Shown: positions 1 to 9,743, counted from the first letter of the stretch. The stretch: DNA of 64,000 nucleotides from CAWKEY01 sp963848675 (GCA_963848675.1 CAWKEY010000026.1:62001-126000); one strand, 5' to 3'. Numbers and translations: made by a program. Notes: generated from the sequence alone by a model not told the origin.

Positions 1-921
1 GATCACAATTTCATCGACGCGCGTTTCCCGGTGCAGTATGTCAACCGCCCCAACCTGGATTTTCGCGGCTTTTGCGGCACGGTAGCGGCCGGGGTTTTCA
101 AGAAAGGCGACCGGATTACCGCCCTGCCTTCCGGCAAATCCAGCAAAATCAAAGCCATCGTCACGTATGACGGTGAACTTGAAGAAGCCTTTCCACCGAT
201 GGCAGTCACCCTGACCCTGGAAGACGAGATTGATGTCAGCCGCGGCGACATGCTCATCGGCACGGAAAAGACACCGGCCACCGTTGCCGACAAATTTAAA
301 GCCAGCATCGTCTGGATGGCAGAAAAAGCCATGACGCCGGGGCGTCAATATACCATCAAACTGGCGACCCGCAGTGTGCCCGGCTCCATAGCCATGATTC
401 ATCACCGCATCGATGTCAATACCCTGGAGCACCATGATGCCAGTGAATTAAAACTCAATGAAATCGGCTCCTGCACGGTTTCGGTCAGCGCGCCCGTGGT
501 CTTTGATCCCTACAAGGCCAGCAAATACACGGGTTCATTCATCATCATCGATCGTCTGAGCAACGGTACTGTCGGCGCCGGCATGATTACCGGCATGATT
601 GGTGATGAAATTCAGCAGCCGGTCAGCGCAGCAGAGCGTGCGGCGCGATTCAGCCAAAAAGCGACGGCCATTGCCTTAACCGGCGCCAGCGGTAAAGACA
701 TGGCCTATCAACTGGAAAGAAAATTATTTGATAACGGCCATGCCACAACCGTTCTGGAAACAGCCGCTGCCACAGGGCTGATTGAAGCCGTTAAAAATGC
801 CGGCCTGATTTGCTTGTGCGTCAATAGCAGCAAGGAATTGTCGGATGTGAGTTTTGATTGCGAGCAATTTTCAATTGATGATATTTACGCCGCCCTGAAA
901 GATCAGAAAATAATCTATTAG
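1..921 (+). CDS. cysN: Sulfate adenylyltransferase subunit 1 (CysN), C-terminal part
   Basis: Large GTPase subunit of ATP sulfurylase, which with CysD makes adenosine phosphosulfate from sulfate and ATP in the cytoplasm. The reading frame is open from base 1, so the N-terminal GTPase domain lies outside the window. What remains reads as the two beta-barrel domains following the G domain (for example FRGFCGTVAAG and VSRGDMLIG). The last roughly 90 residues, after SAAERAARF, resemble the start of a fused APS kinase (CysC) domain (LTGASGKD, then LERKLFDNGHATTVLE), but the P-loop is destroyed and the domain is much shortened. The tail is therefore probably not a kinase. The gene ends in TAG and is followed by a hairpin. 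The upstream neighbour would be expected to be cysD; this cannot be seen. Confidence 0.9.
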   Translation, partial: DHNFIDARFPVQYVNRPNLDFRGFCGTVAAGVFKKGDRITALPSGKSSKIKAIVTYDGELEEAFPPMAVTLTLEDEIDVSRGDMLIGTEKTPATVADKFKASIVWMAEKAMTPGRQYTIKLATRSVPGSIAMIHHRIDVNTLEHHDASELKLNEIGSCTVSVSAPVVFDPYKASKYTGSFIIIDRLSNGTVGAGMITGMIGDEIQQPVSAAERAARFSQKATAIALTGASGKDMAYQLERKLFDNGHATTVLETAAATGLIEAVKNAGLICLCVNSSKELSDVSFDCEQFSIDDIYAALKDQKIIY

Positions 922-931
922 CGTTTCACAG

Positions 932-966
932 CCCTGCAAACCCTAATGTATCTATAGTTTGCAGGG
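932..966 (+). terminator. Hairpin downstream of cysN, possible terminator
   Basis: Ten-base perfect inverted repeat CCCTGCAAAC / GTTTGCAGGG separated by 15 bases, starting 11 bases after the cysN stop. There is no T-tract behind it, so it is either a weak intrinsic terminator or an RNA 3'-end stabiliser. Confidence 0.5.
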
Positions 967-995
967 TCACGTTTGCAGAGTTCTGGTGTACCTCT

Positions 996-1050
996 AAGAG
1001 CACGAAGGGCACGAAGTTTTATATTGTTTCTTCGCGCCCTTCGTGCTCTT
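996..1050. repeat. Palindromic repeat, 21-bp arms
   Basis: Inverted repeat built from 'cacgaagggc' units: 996-1016 pairs with 1030-1050 with one mismatch around a short AT-rich loop. It looks like a dispersed intergenic REP-like element. Confidence 0.6.
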
Positions 1051-1157
1051 CGTAGGGAAAAACTACTTAACCAAATCCGCCACGGTGATCGCCTTAACCC
1101 TATCCCCTCACAATTTATGCGTGTATATTGATATTGAATTTATAAAGGGGAAATGCC

Positions 1158-1340
1158 ATGTCAGCTGCCAATTGGATCAAGTTTTTAAAGCGCTTATTGC
1201 TTTGCATAATCATTTTAGTTGTTCATTATGCTGTCCTATTTATTCCGGTTGCTGAACTTTTTCTGATTTACATCCTGTTTTTCAATCCAAAACGGTTTAG
1301 AAATTACCTGGATAACTACACATTGACCTTCAATAAATGA
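1158..1340 (+). CDS. Small membrane protein of unknown function
   Basis: A 60-residue protein starting at an ATG preceded by a good ribosome binding site (AAAGGGGAAA, 7 bases upstream). Residues about 11-42 are hydrophobic and could form one long or two short membrane segments. The C-terminus is basic and aromatic (FFNPKRFRNYLDNY). No family is recognised. A different-frame reading covers the same bases, but this frame has the ribosome binding site and a membrane-like composition. It stands alone between cysN and the archease gene. Confidence 0.5.
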   Translation: MSAANWIKFLKRLLLCIIILVVHYAVLFIPVAELFLIYILFFNPKRFRNYLDNYTLTFNK

Positions 1341-1391
1341 AGCTCCCTCAGCCCTAAAAACAACATCTAACCCCCATTGAGCAACTCAGCC

Positions 1392-1812
1392 ATGGCGCCG
1401 CACTGGGAACATTTCGAACACGATGCCGACATTGGCATTCGCGGCATTGCGCCTACACTGGCTCAGGCGTTTGAACAGGCCGCGATCGCCATGACCGCCG
1501 TCATCACCGATCCTGACCAGGTTCTGGCAGAAAAAGCAGTCTTTATTCACTGTTCAGCACCCGATCACGAGCTGTTATTGGTCGACTGGATCAATGCACT
1601 CATCTACGAAATGGCGGTTCAAAGTCTGTTATTCTCGCGTTATCAGGTCACCATTGATCATGGCACCTTATCGGCAACTGCACTGGGGTGAGGCCGTGGA
1701 TCGGCAAAAACATCAGCCTGCCGTGGAAATCAAAGGCGCCACGTTTACTGAACTGCATGTCTGTCAACAAGCGGATGGCCTGTGGCTGGCTCAATGTATT
1801 GTCGACGTTTAA
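1392..1812 (+). pseudogene. Archease, frameshifted
   Basis: Archease activates the RNA ligase RtcB by promoting its guanylylation. The N-terminal frame from ATG 1392 (MAPHWEHFEHDADIGIRG) matches the family start. A possible upstream TTG at 1377 is less likely. After TALG the frame hits TGA, but the next frame continues with EAVDRQKHQPAVEIKGATFTEL and the typical C-terminus QCIVDV. Removing one G from the run of four at 1685-1688 joins the two exactly. The gene is 12 bases upstream of rtcB, as often seen for this functional pair. Either a real frameshift mutation or a one-base sequence error. Confidence 0.85.
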
Positions 1813-1824
1813 AGGATAAGCCCC

Positions 1825-3257
1825 ATGGATATCAAGCAATTTATTCAGCGTGATGAAACCTGCTGGGAGATTCCCGCCAAAGGCGCCATGCGCGTACCGG
1901 CCATTATCTATGCCGATGCTCAATTGTTGCAGGCGATGGATGAAAAAGTGTATCAGCAGATTACCAATGTGGCCGCCCTGCCCGGCATCGTTGAAGCCGC
2001 TTACGCCATGCCTGATGCCCATTGGGGCTATGGTTTTCCTATCGGGGGCGTTGCGGCCTTTGATCCTGAACAAGGCGGCGTCGTCTCAGCCGGCGGTGTT
2101 GGCTTTGACATTTCCTGTGGCGTGCGCACGCTGCATACCGGCCTGACCATGGCTGACCTGAAAAGCCCATAAACAAGCTCTGGCGGACGAATTGTTTCGC
2201 AGCGTTCCTGCCGGCGTCGGCAGCAGGGGAAAACTGCATTTGAATCATGATGCCATGGTTGGTATGTTGCGCGGCGGTGCAAAATGGGCGCTGGATCAGG
2301 GCTATGGTGAAACATCAGGATCTGGAACGTACTGAAGAGCACGGCTGCATGGCGGGTGCCGAACCGCACTACGTTTCCGCCAAAGCCCGGGAGCGGCAAA
2401 AAGATGAAATGGGCACGCTGGGATCGGGCAATCATTATCTGGAAGTGCAACGGGTCACTGAAATTTTTGATCCCGTTGTCGCTGCAACCTTCGGTTTAAA
2501 AATCGACGCGATTGTGATCAGCATTCATTGCGGTTCCAGGGGACTGGGTCATCAGATCGGCACCGAATTCTTAAAAGACATGGCCATGTCAGCCGCTCAA
2601 TATCATATAGCCCTGCCGGACCGGGAACTGGCCTGCGCGCCGCTGGATTCGCCTTTAGGCAAACAGTATCTCGGCGCCATGCGCGCCGGTATCAACTGCG
2701 CTTTGGCCAATCGTCAGATTATCACCCATTTAACCCGGCAAGCCGTCGCGGCGGTTTTTCCCGGCGCACGGCTTGATCTGCTATACGATGTCTCGCATAA
2801 CACCTGCAAGCTGGAGCGGCATACGATTAACGGCCAGAAAAAAGACGTGTTTATTCATCGCAAAGGCGCGACGCGCGCTTTCGGGCCTGGGCATCCCGAA
2901 CTGCCGCTCATCTACCGCGAAACCGGTCAGCCGGTGCTGATTGGCGGCTCGATGGGCACCAGCTCTTATGTGCTTTGCGGCACCCAAGCCGCCGAACAAC
3001 GTTCATTCAGTTCCGCCTGTCATGGCGCAGGGCGGGCCATGAGCCGCCACCAAGCCAGCAAGCAATGGCACGGCCGTACCTTGATTGATGACCTGGCGGC
3101 GCAAGGCATTATTATTCGCAGCCCTTCCCTGCGCGGCGTGGCCGAAGAAGCGCCTTCAGCCTATAAAGATGTCAGTGCCGTGGTGGATGTCGCCGACCGA
3201 GCCGGCCTCGCAAAAAAAGTCGCCCGCCTAGAGCCGGTCATTTGTATTAAAGGTTAA
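1825..3257 (+). pseudogene. rtcB: RNA-splicing ligase RtcB, two frameshifts
   Basis: RtcB joins RNA 2',3'-cyclic phosphate or 3'-phosphate ends to 5'-OH ends using GTP and Mn2+. ATG 1825 has a good ribosome binding site (AAGGATAAG). The N-terminal frame shows PDAHWGYGFPIGG and GGVGFDISCGVR, including the Cys ligand. It stops at 2172. Frame 2 then continues (HKQALADELF up to WALDQGYG) and frame 3 continues from about 2305 (DLERTEEHGCM, TLGSGNHYLEVQ, SIHCGSRGLGHQ, the guanylylated-His region SSACHGAGR) to the stop. Each switch is explained by one extra base, in the GCCC near 2165-2168 and in GGCTATGGTG near 2299-2308. With archease this forms an RNA repair operon. As sequenced the gene cannot give full-length protein. 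Confidence 0.9.
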
Positions 3258-3289
3258 CAACGCCCCAATTCCAACCGAGTAGGTATTTT

Positions 3290-4494
3290 ATGGTCGACAG
3301 AAGACACTTTATCAAGAAGGCCGCAGGCAGCCTGGCAGCACTCGGCGGACTATCCCTACTGCAGCGACCGGGCCTTGCAGCTGCTGCGGATACGGAGGGA
3401 TCAACATCCTGGATGCCCTCCCTGGCAAAGAGGCGCTGATTAAAAAAACCTACCGACCGCCCAATTACGAAACCCCGGTGGATTATTTTGACGATCCGTT
3501 TACACCCAATAATCGCTTCTTTGTCCGCTACCATCACGCCGTGATTCCCGAAGTGAAAGCCGAGGACTGGCGGCTGCGCATCGGCGGCGATGCCGTTCGC
3601 ACACCATTGGAACTCAGCCTCGAACACTTGCGAAGGGATTTCAAAGCCGTCGAAATCGCCGCATTGTGTCTGTGCTCCGGCAATCGGCGGGGTTTGTTTA
3701 AACCGAATGTACCCGGCATTCAGTGGGGTTCCGGCGCCATGGGCAATGCGCGCTGGCGCGGCGTTCGTCTGAAAGATGTGCTTGCAGGGGCCGGCATCGG
3801 CAAGTCTGCCCTGGAAGTGAGTCTGGATGGAGCCGATTCCGGTGTATTGAAAACAACCCCGGACTTTGTCAAAAGCCTGCCGCTGGCGAAAGCGCTGGAT
3901 GAAAACACCCTCATCGCCTTCGAAATGAACGGCGAACCCTTGCCGCACTGGAACGGCTTTCCCGCGCGCCTGATCATCCCCGGCTGGACCGCCACTTACT
4001 GGATGAAGCATCTGATCGCGGTCAATGTCATCTCCAAGCCTTTCGACGGCTTCTGGATGAAAACGGCTTACCGCATACCCAAGGATCGTTTTCCAGGCGA
4101 ACCATTCAGCTCACAGGAAACCGGAACGACTATGCCGATCACTGAGATGCTGGTCAATTCATTGATCACCAACTTGATTGATGGACAGACTCTGCCTGCA
4201 AACAAGCCCATGGAGATCAAAGGCGTCGCCTGGGATGGCGGCCATGGCATCGCGCAAGTGGAAGTGTCCACGGATGGCGGCGCCAGTTGGCAGCCGGCCG
4301 CACTGAAGCAGGATTACGGACGCTTTTCCTGGCGCCAATGGCAGTGTGTCTTTGAACCCAATCGTCCTGGGAAATCCCAAATCATGGCGCGAGCGACCAG
4401 CCGTTCCGGTGCCAGCCAGCCGCTGGAGCCGATCCCGAATCCTTCGGGTTACCACCACAACGCCGTGCAGAAATTAACCATACAACTGGCTTGA
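3290..4494 (+). pseudogene. sorA: Sulfite dehydrogenase molybdopterin subunit (SorA/SoxC type), frameshifted near the 5' end
   Basis: Periplasmic molybdenum enzyme oxidising sulfite to sulfate. ATG 3290 begins a twin-arginine signal (DRRHFIKKAAG, then a hydrophobic stretch). This frame ends at about 3437. A second frame carries the mature enzyme: RPPNYETPVDYFDDPFTPNN, the Mo-cysteine region AALCLCSGNRRG, the sulfite-oxidase fold PHWNGFPARLIIPGWTATYW, and a C-terminal dimerisation domain. The switch from frame 2 to frame 1 lies near 3390-3410 and needs one inserted base (or two removed). It is followed 10 bases later by a cytochrome c gene, the sorAB arrangement. Without the signal peptide in frame the protein would not be exported, so the frameshift matters if real. 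Confidence 0.85.
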
Positions 4495-4504
4495 GGAGAA
4501 TAGG

Positions 4505-4780
4505 ATGCGAACGCTGCTTTTGTTGTTATCGTTTTTCGCCGCCACGGCAACAGCCGGGGAAAGCCAGATAATCTTGAAAAACCGGCCTGGCAAAGATCAG
4601 GTCGTTGCGCAGTGCGCCATGTGCCACAGCCCGGACTATATCACCCAGCATGCCAAAATTCTGGATCGGGCCGGCTGGGAAAAAACCGTCGGCAAAATGA
4701 TCGCGGTGATGGGCGCACCCGTCAATAATACTGACAAACAGATCATCATCAATTATCTGGCGCAAAATTACGGTAAATAA
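4505..4780 (+). CDS. sorB: Small c-type cytochrome, SorB-like electron acceptor
   Basis: A 91-residue protein with a Sec signal peptide (RTLLLLLSFFAATATAG) and one haem motif CAMCH, followed by a short helical domain with a downstream Met (KMIAVMGAP) that could be the axial ligand. It has a strong GAGGAG ribosome binding site and starts 10 bases after the sulfite dehydrogenase stop, so the two are almost certainly co-transcribed. By analogy with SorAB of known sulfite oxidisers it would accept electrons from SorA and pass them to the respiratory chain. The name rests on context and the haem motif. Confidence 0.8.
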   Translation: MRTLLLLLSFFAATATAGESQIILKNRPGKDQVVAQCAMCHSPDYITQHAKILDRAGWEKTVGKMIAVMGAPVNNTDKQIIINYLAQNYGK

Positions 4781-4927
4781 GAGACGCCTTTTCAGCTTTC
4801 AACTTATGACGGCACTACTGGGAGTTAAGCCGTTCGTGAAGAGCCTTTCGCTGCGCTCAGAAGCGCCTTATCGAACCATGAACGTGACTTAAGTATTAGA
4901 GGCCCTATAAACTAAGGAGAACGTTAA

Positions 4928-6274
4928 ATGACCCATGAGCTGGATTGGAATAGTTCGATGCTGGTTTCAGCCATTATTTTGGTATTGACTTTCCTAGGCA
5001 TCTTTACCGAGGGCATGCATGGTTTTCATCGAACCAAATTTGCCATGCTCGGTGCCGGAACAATGATTTTTGCCGGCCAATGGTTCGATTTTTACAGCCC
5101 AGAACAAGCGATACAGGCTGTCGACTGGAATGTTGTTTTTTTACTAGGCGCCATGATGACTATTATCGGCATCATGATTCCTACCGGCGGTTTTCATGCG
5201 CTGGCTTTCCGTATCGCCGAATATAGCCGTGGCAGGCTATTTTTATTGATGGTATTACTGGGGACGGCTGTCACCGTCATTTCTTTACTATTGGATAATG
5301 TGACTACTGTAGTTATCTTCGGCCCCTTGATCGTGCTGATTTGCCAAGCTTTACAGGTCAACCCCATTCCTTATCTTCTGACCGCTGCCATACTTTCCGA
5401 TACCGGCGGTGTTGCCACGCTGGTCGGCGACCCTCCGAATCTGATGATAGGTTCGGCAGCGCACATTGACTTCAATACCTTCTTTTTTCATATGGGCGGC
5501 ATCGTTTTGGCCGCCTGGTTAACCACTTTATATGCGCTGAAGTTTTTTTTTCAACGAGAGCTTTCCGTGGTTCCGCAAAACACCGATTTCTCCAATCACC
5601 AGGCACTCAAAGACCCGCAAACCTGGCGCGCGGCCCTATTTGTTTTTGCCCTCATGATCGTGTTATTTATTTTCCATCATGCCCTGGGCTGGGACGCCTG
5701 GATGGTTGCCGCAACCGGCCTGACCCTGCTGGTTTTTATCGCGCGCCGCATCGACCTGGATGAATCGTTCGGTTCTTTGGAAATGACCTTGCTTATTTTC
5801 TTTGTGTCCTTATTTATTCTGGTAGGAGGTGTAGAACACAGCCATTTTCTTGAATACATCGGCTCATTTATTCAGCCGTTTATCGAAACGGACTTGCTAA
5901 CCGCCAGCATTGTTCTTATGTGGTCGGCGGCAGCTTTGTCCGCTTTTATCGATAATATTCCCTTTACCGCGGCAATGGTGCCGATATTACTGGGGATTGA
6001 AGCGCAAGGCATTAATGTAACCCCGCTTTGGTGGAGCCTGGCGATTGGTGTCGGTATGGGCGGTAATGGCAGCCATTTAGGTTCAACCGCCAACGTCTAT
6101 ATCGTAACCTTATCGGAACGACTGGCGAAAGATAGCGGGAATCCTGATTTGGCGATCACGCCCGGACTTTGGATCAAAAAAGGCACGCCTGTTATGATTT
6201 TAACTTTACTGGTATCTTCTCTCATATTCTGGCTATTTTTTGATTTCTTCACTGTTGCAATTCATCCCCATTAA
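4928..6274 (+). CDS. ArsB/NhaD-family (ion transporter superfamily) permease
   Basis: A 448-residue polytopic inner-membrane protein with about 11-12 hydrophobic segments. Family hallmarks are DNVTTVVIFGPL, the loop LSDTGGVATLVGDPPNLMIG (a conserved substrate or ion site in ArsB/NhaD/SLC13-type carriers) and its second-half counterpart FIDNIPFTAAMVPIL followed by GGNGSHLGSTAN. The ATG has an AAGGAG ribosome binding site. Substrate cannot be told from sequence: Na+/H+ exchange or anion export are both possible. Its 3' end overlaps the convergent transporter gene by 26 bases. Confidence 0.85.
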   Translation: MTHELDWNSSMLVSAIILVLTFLGIFTEGMHGFHRTKFAMLGAGTMIFAGQWFDFYSPEQAIQAVDWNVVFLLGAMMTIIGIMIPTGGFHALAFRIAEYSRGRLFLLMVLLGTAVTVISLLLDNVTTVVIFGPLIVLICQALQVNPIPYLLTAAILSDTGGVATLVGDPPNLMIGSAAHIDFNTFFFHMGGIVLAAWLTTLYALKFFFQRELSVVPQNTDFSNHQALKDPQTWRAALFVFALMIVLFIFHHALGWDAWMVAATGLTLLVFIARRIDLDESFGSLEMTLLIFFVSLFILVGGVEHSHFLEYIGSFIQPFIETDLLTASIVLMWSAAALSAFIDNIPFTAAMVPILLGIEAQGINVTPLWWSLAIGVGMGGNGSHLGSTANVYIVTLSERLAKDSGNPDLAITPGLWIKKGTPVMILTLLVSSLIFWLFFDFFTVAIHPH

Positions 6275-8837
6275 TGACTGAGGCTGCTCTATCAATTGCC
6301 TCGACTGGCTCTTCCGGAATCAGCAATCCTGCTTCCTCAGCAGCCAGCTCTGCATCTTTAAGCCTTGCTTTAGCCCGCGCAGCACGGCGAATACTTTTTT
6401 CGCGCTGTCTTTGAAATTCCGCTAGATCATCGTCCAGTTTAGCGATTTCTGATTCAACAGCCTGCTTGCTCTGTAACACTTCAAGCTCTTTCGTTTTCTT
6501 TTCAATTTGACCCTGAATTTGCTGAATTTCTTTTTCGCGCTGTTTGACCAGAATTCGTGCATCATCCAGCATGTCCTGAATTTGCGCAGTATCAGCTGCT
6601 TTACCCTGCTCTGGTTCGGCGGTTAATTCAAAATCTTTTTCGGCCAGCACTAAACCTACAACAGGTAAAGCCGGCAATAGTTTTGAGAATGGTTCATTCA
6701 GCAGGCTCACCGGATTGTTCTGCGCTAAACGGAATGGCATATAAACCAGCGTCGCATCCGCCGAATACTGAACGATTTTGTCAATACACACATCCTGCAC
6801 CATAATTACTTCGGCCTTGATTCTTACATCCAGAAGCGTTTGTTTCAGTTTTGCCTCCATATCTGCGCTATTCTCCTCTGTGCAAGTTGCCAGCAAGCGA
6901 ATACGCGCCTCCGACCAGCTTTCGGTGCGCGTCATCAGATAAGCCAGTAATAGAGCTAGGCGACTACTGGCATTATGCCACCACCAAACATCAATCCGCC
7001 GTTGATCGGACTCAGTCGCTTCCAGTTTATCCCAATCCTTATTGAGATCATCAAGCAACACCAAGTTACAACCCAGCCGAAAAGCAGTTTTTAAATGCCT
7101 GCCAAAAATACTGGAGAGCATCTGGATTTCCTCTTCCTCACTCATCGGCATCCAGCTCAGCAACAGCGTATTGGCGTGCAGTGAGCCAATTCCGAAGCCC
7201 TGAATCAAGGTATGTAGCCCTGTATTGATATTGGGCGCAGCCAATGCCAGCGGAAAAGCCTGTAATTTGTTGGTTTTAATTTCACAGGCCAATTCCGCTT
7301 CTGCTTCTTTGCGTTGTTTCAGCACTTTCACGCCCTCACCCTGTAACACTCTAACAATGGTCGTAAAACCACTGTTGGCTTCCAGCCAGGATGAAAACCG
7401 GTATAACGGCAAACGCCTTTCATCATCCAGTACAAACAACAGAATATTAGGCCGCCAATCACGCGGGTGTTCGGATTTTAAATCAGCCGCCAGTAAATGT
7501 GCACGAATCCGTTGCATATGATAAGAATAGCGACCATCCGCCCAGCGCGCAGCCGGCGTAACCCGGCCCAAATATTCATAAATCGCAAATAACACCGCCA
7601 TAGCAATTAAGCTCGACGTAAAATCAATGGTCATCATCACGGCGACACAAGCCAAAGCGCCAACCAGGCTCAATTTCATATGGTAATAACGGAACAACGG
7701 ACGGAATGACGGACTCGCCGCACGGGCTTCAAAATAAGTTGCGTAATTGATCAGCCCATAAGAAACCAGGAAGAACATCGACACCACGGGCGCGATCAGA
7801 TTCAACTGCCCAAAAGCGATGGTGGCAAAAGTAATGATGGTAGATAACAGCACGCCACGGCGTGGATTTTCCGACGGACCATGCCCTTTCGCAAAAGGCT
7901 GTAAGAAACTGAACAAACGATCACTGGCGATAGATTGTAAAATGCGCGGAGCCCCTAAATACGAGGCCATCGCTGATGACAAGGTCGCGGCCAGCACGCC
8001 TGCAACAATCAAATGCGGCATCACCGCCACAGCATTCATCGCTTCATAGTTGGCCATCAATTCAGCCTGCGGAACCGAAGCGGCTAAAAACACAGTTGCG
8101 GCAAAATAAATCAGCATGGAAATTCCGACCGCCAGGAATGTACCCAAAGGCACACTGACGCCTGGATCTTTCAAGTCGCCCGACATGTTAACGCCTTGGG
8201 TGAAACCGGTCACAGCCGGAAAAAACAAAGCGAATAAAAACCAGAAATCCGGTGCCTCTTCCGGTTTAGTCCAGTTTTCGATTAATAATTGGCTATCCCA
8301 ATGCATAATGCCGCCGATAAAAAACGAGGCCAGCGCGGCAAGCAGAATGACCATAACAATATACTGAAATCGGGTTGCCCAATCAGCTCCCAGCCAGGCA
8401 AATACAAACAATAATGTTGCTGCCACAGCGGCAACCAGTTGCGGGTGTCCGCCATAAGGCGCTGGTAAAATTCCGGCCAACGCTTCGCCAAAGCCCAGAC
8501 AATAAAACGCTATCGATATCGACTGTGCAATAAACAGCACAATGCCAATGGAACCGCCAAATTCATGACCTAAGGTCCGGGAAATAATGTAATAAGGTCC
8601 ACCCTTTTTGACCTTTAGGTTAGTTGCAACCGCTGCCAACGAGAGACTGGTGACGATAGAAATAGCATTGGCCAGCCCCACGATAAACAGCGCGCCGCCC
8701 AAACCCGCTGCTCCGGTAACGTATCCCAGCCGTAAAAACAGGATAATACCCAGGATAGTTAAAAAACTCGGGGTAAACACGCCGCCAAAAGTTCCCAATG
8801 TTCCACTTGTCTTCTTTGCAACCATCTTGTTATTCAT
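6249..8837 (-). CDS. SLC12-type (Na-K-Cl cotransporter-like) APC-superfamily permease
   Basis: About 862 residues. The N-terminal half has 12 hydrophobic segments with APC-superfamily features (LGTFGGVFTPSFLTILGIIL, KKGGPYYIISRTLG, FPAVTGFTQGVNMSGDLKDP). The second half is soluble, with an SLC12-like cytoplasmic region followed by a charged coiled coil of about 100 residues. I place the start at ATG 8837 (MNNKMVAKK), with AGGG four to seven bases upstream. An upstream ATG at 8897 would add 20 residues without membrane or signal character. Probably a cation/chloride or amino acid carrier. The coiled-coil tail is longer than in many relatives and may mediate oligomerisation. Confidence 0.8.
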   Translation of the reverse strand: MNNKMVAKKTSGTLGTFGGVFTPSFLTILGIILFLRLGYVTGAAGLGGALFIVGLANAISIVTSLSLAAVATNLKVKKGGPYYIISRTLGHEFGGSIGIVLFIAQSISIAFYCLGFGEALAGILPAPYGGHPQLVAAVAATLLFVFAWLGADWATRFQYIVMVILLAALASFFIGGIMHWDSQLLIENWTKPEEAPDFWFLFALFFPAVTGFTQGVNMSGDLKDPGVSVPLGTFLAVGISMLIYFAATVFLAASVPQAELMANYEAMNAVAVMPHLIVAGVLAATLSSAMASYLGAPRILQSIASDRLFSFLQPFAKGHGPSENPRRGVLLSTIITFATIAFGQLNLIAPVVSMFFLVSYGLINYATYFEARAASPSFRPLFRYYHMKLSLVGALACVAVMMTIDFTSSLIAMAVLFAIYEYLGRVTPAARWADGRYSYHMQRIRAHLLAADLKSEHPRDWRPNILLFVLDDERRLPLYRFSSWLEANSGFTTIVRVLQGEGVKVLKQRKEAEAELACEIKTNKLQAFPLALAAPNINTGLHTLIQGFGIGSLHANTLLLSWMPMSEEEEIQMLSSIFGRHLKTAFRLGCNLVLLDDLNKDWDKLEATESDQRRIDVWWWHNASSRLALLLAYLMTRTESWSEARIRLLATCTEENSADMEAKLKQTLLDVRIKAEVIMVQDVCIDKIVQYSADATLVYMPFRLAQNNPVSLLNEPFSKLLPALPVVGLVLAEKDFELTAEPEQGKAADTAQIQDMLDDARILVKQREKEIQQIQGQIEKKTKELEVLQSKQAVESEIAKLDDDLAEFQRQREKSIRRAARAKARLKDAELAAEEAGLLIPEEPVEAIDRAASVINGDELQQ

Positions 8838-8915
8838 AAACCCTGTGTCCAAAAAGTAAAGATTATTCCGTATTCCGCGCAGTTGCATGCGAGCCACTTG
8901 CTAAGGATTAGTAAG

Positions 8916-9743
8916 CTATTTTGCATCAAATTCAACATGCTCAGCACCGTTGAGCACCAGAAAATGCCGGCCTTTGGCCCGGGAAATCAGGGTAACGCCG
9001 GCCTGTTTGGCCATTTCCAGACCCATTTGTGTGGCGCCCGAGCGCGATAATAAAACGGGTATGCCCATTTGCGCTACTTTAATCACCATTTCCGAAGTCA
9101 AGCGTCCGGTCGTGTAAAAAATCTTGCCGGCGCCTGAGATGTCATTGAGCCACATAAAGCCGGCTATGGCGTCGACGGCATTATGGCGGCCGACATCTTC
9201 CACAAAAAAATCGATGCTGCTGCCGCTGCATAAGGCGCAGCCGTGCACGGCGCCGGCTTTTTTATACACCTCGTTATGCTCTTTGAGCGTATTGAGCATA
9301 GCGTAAAGCGTGGATTGTTTAATGGCGCTTGCAGACACCCGGATGTTTTTCAATTTATCCATCAGGCGGCCGAACACGGTGCCCTGCCCGCAGCCAGTGG
9401 TCACTGTGCGTTGCGCCATCTGCGCCGAAAAATCGCTATTTTGTTGCCGGGTTACCACCGCAACCGCCTCGGTTTCCCAGTCCACCTGCACCACCTTGAT
9501 TTCGGCTATGTCCTCAAAAAAGCCCTGATTTTTCAGATAACCCAGCGTCAGCAGCTCGGGATGCGTACCCATAGTCATCAAAGTGACGATTTCCTGTTTA
9601 TCAACATAAATCGTTAAGGCGCGCTCACCGACCAGCTCAATAGCGCGTGGCTCACCGTGTTCATCGATGGCAACAGCCGTTTTGGAAAAACCCAAACCCG
9701 CATCGCTCATATCAGGTTGATACGTTTTATTCATCGGTTTCAT
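8916..9743 (-). CDS. fdhD: Formate dehydrogenase accessory sulfurtransferase FdhD
   Basis: FdhD transfers sulfur to the molybdenum/tungsten cofactor of formate dehydrogenases, which is essential for their activity. The 275-residue protein shows TTGCGQGT (the region of the catalytic cysteine loop), AGAVHGCALC, EDVGRHNAVDAIAG and TGRLTSEMVIKVAQMGIPVLLSRSG, all typical of the family. Its start overlaps the 3' end of mobA by 17 bases (an ATG nine bases further in is an alternative), so the two are translationally coupled. The likely client is the formate dehydrogenase at 20.4-24.9 kb on the other strand, now separated from it by a restriction-modification island. Confidence 0.95.
   Translation of the reverse strand: MKPMNKTYQPDMSDAGLGFSKTAVAIDEHGEPRAIELVGERALTIYVDKQEIVTLMTMGTHPELLTLGYLKNQGFFEDIAEIKVVQVDWETEAVAVVTRQQNSDFSAQMAQRTVTTGCGQGTVFGRLMDKLKNIRVSASAIKQSTLYAMLNTLKEHNEVYKKAGAVHGCALCSGSSIDFFVEDVGRHNAVDAIAGFMWLNDISGAGKIFYTTGRLTSEMVIKVAQMGIPVLLSRSGATQMGLEMAKQAGVTLISRAKGRHFLVLNGAEHVEFDAK

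Noticed and set aside
1043..1255. Open frame overlapping the small membrane protein
   Set aside because: No ribosome binding site, starts in a palindromic repeat, and the overlapping frame at 1158 has better start signals and a membrane composition.
7225..7521. Several 80-100 residue plus-strand frames inside the SLC12-type gene
   Set aside because: Antisense shadows of an intact, recognisable transporter; no start signals.
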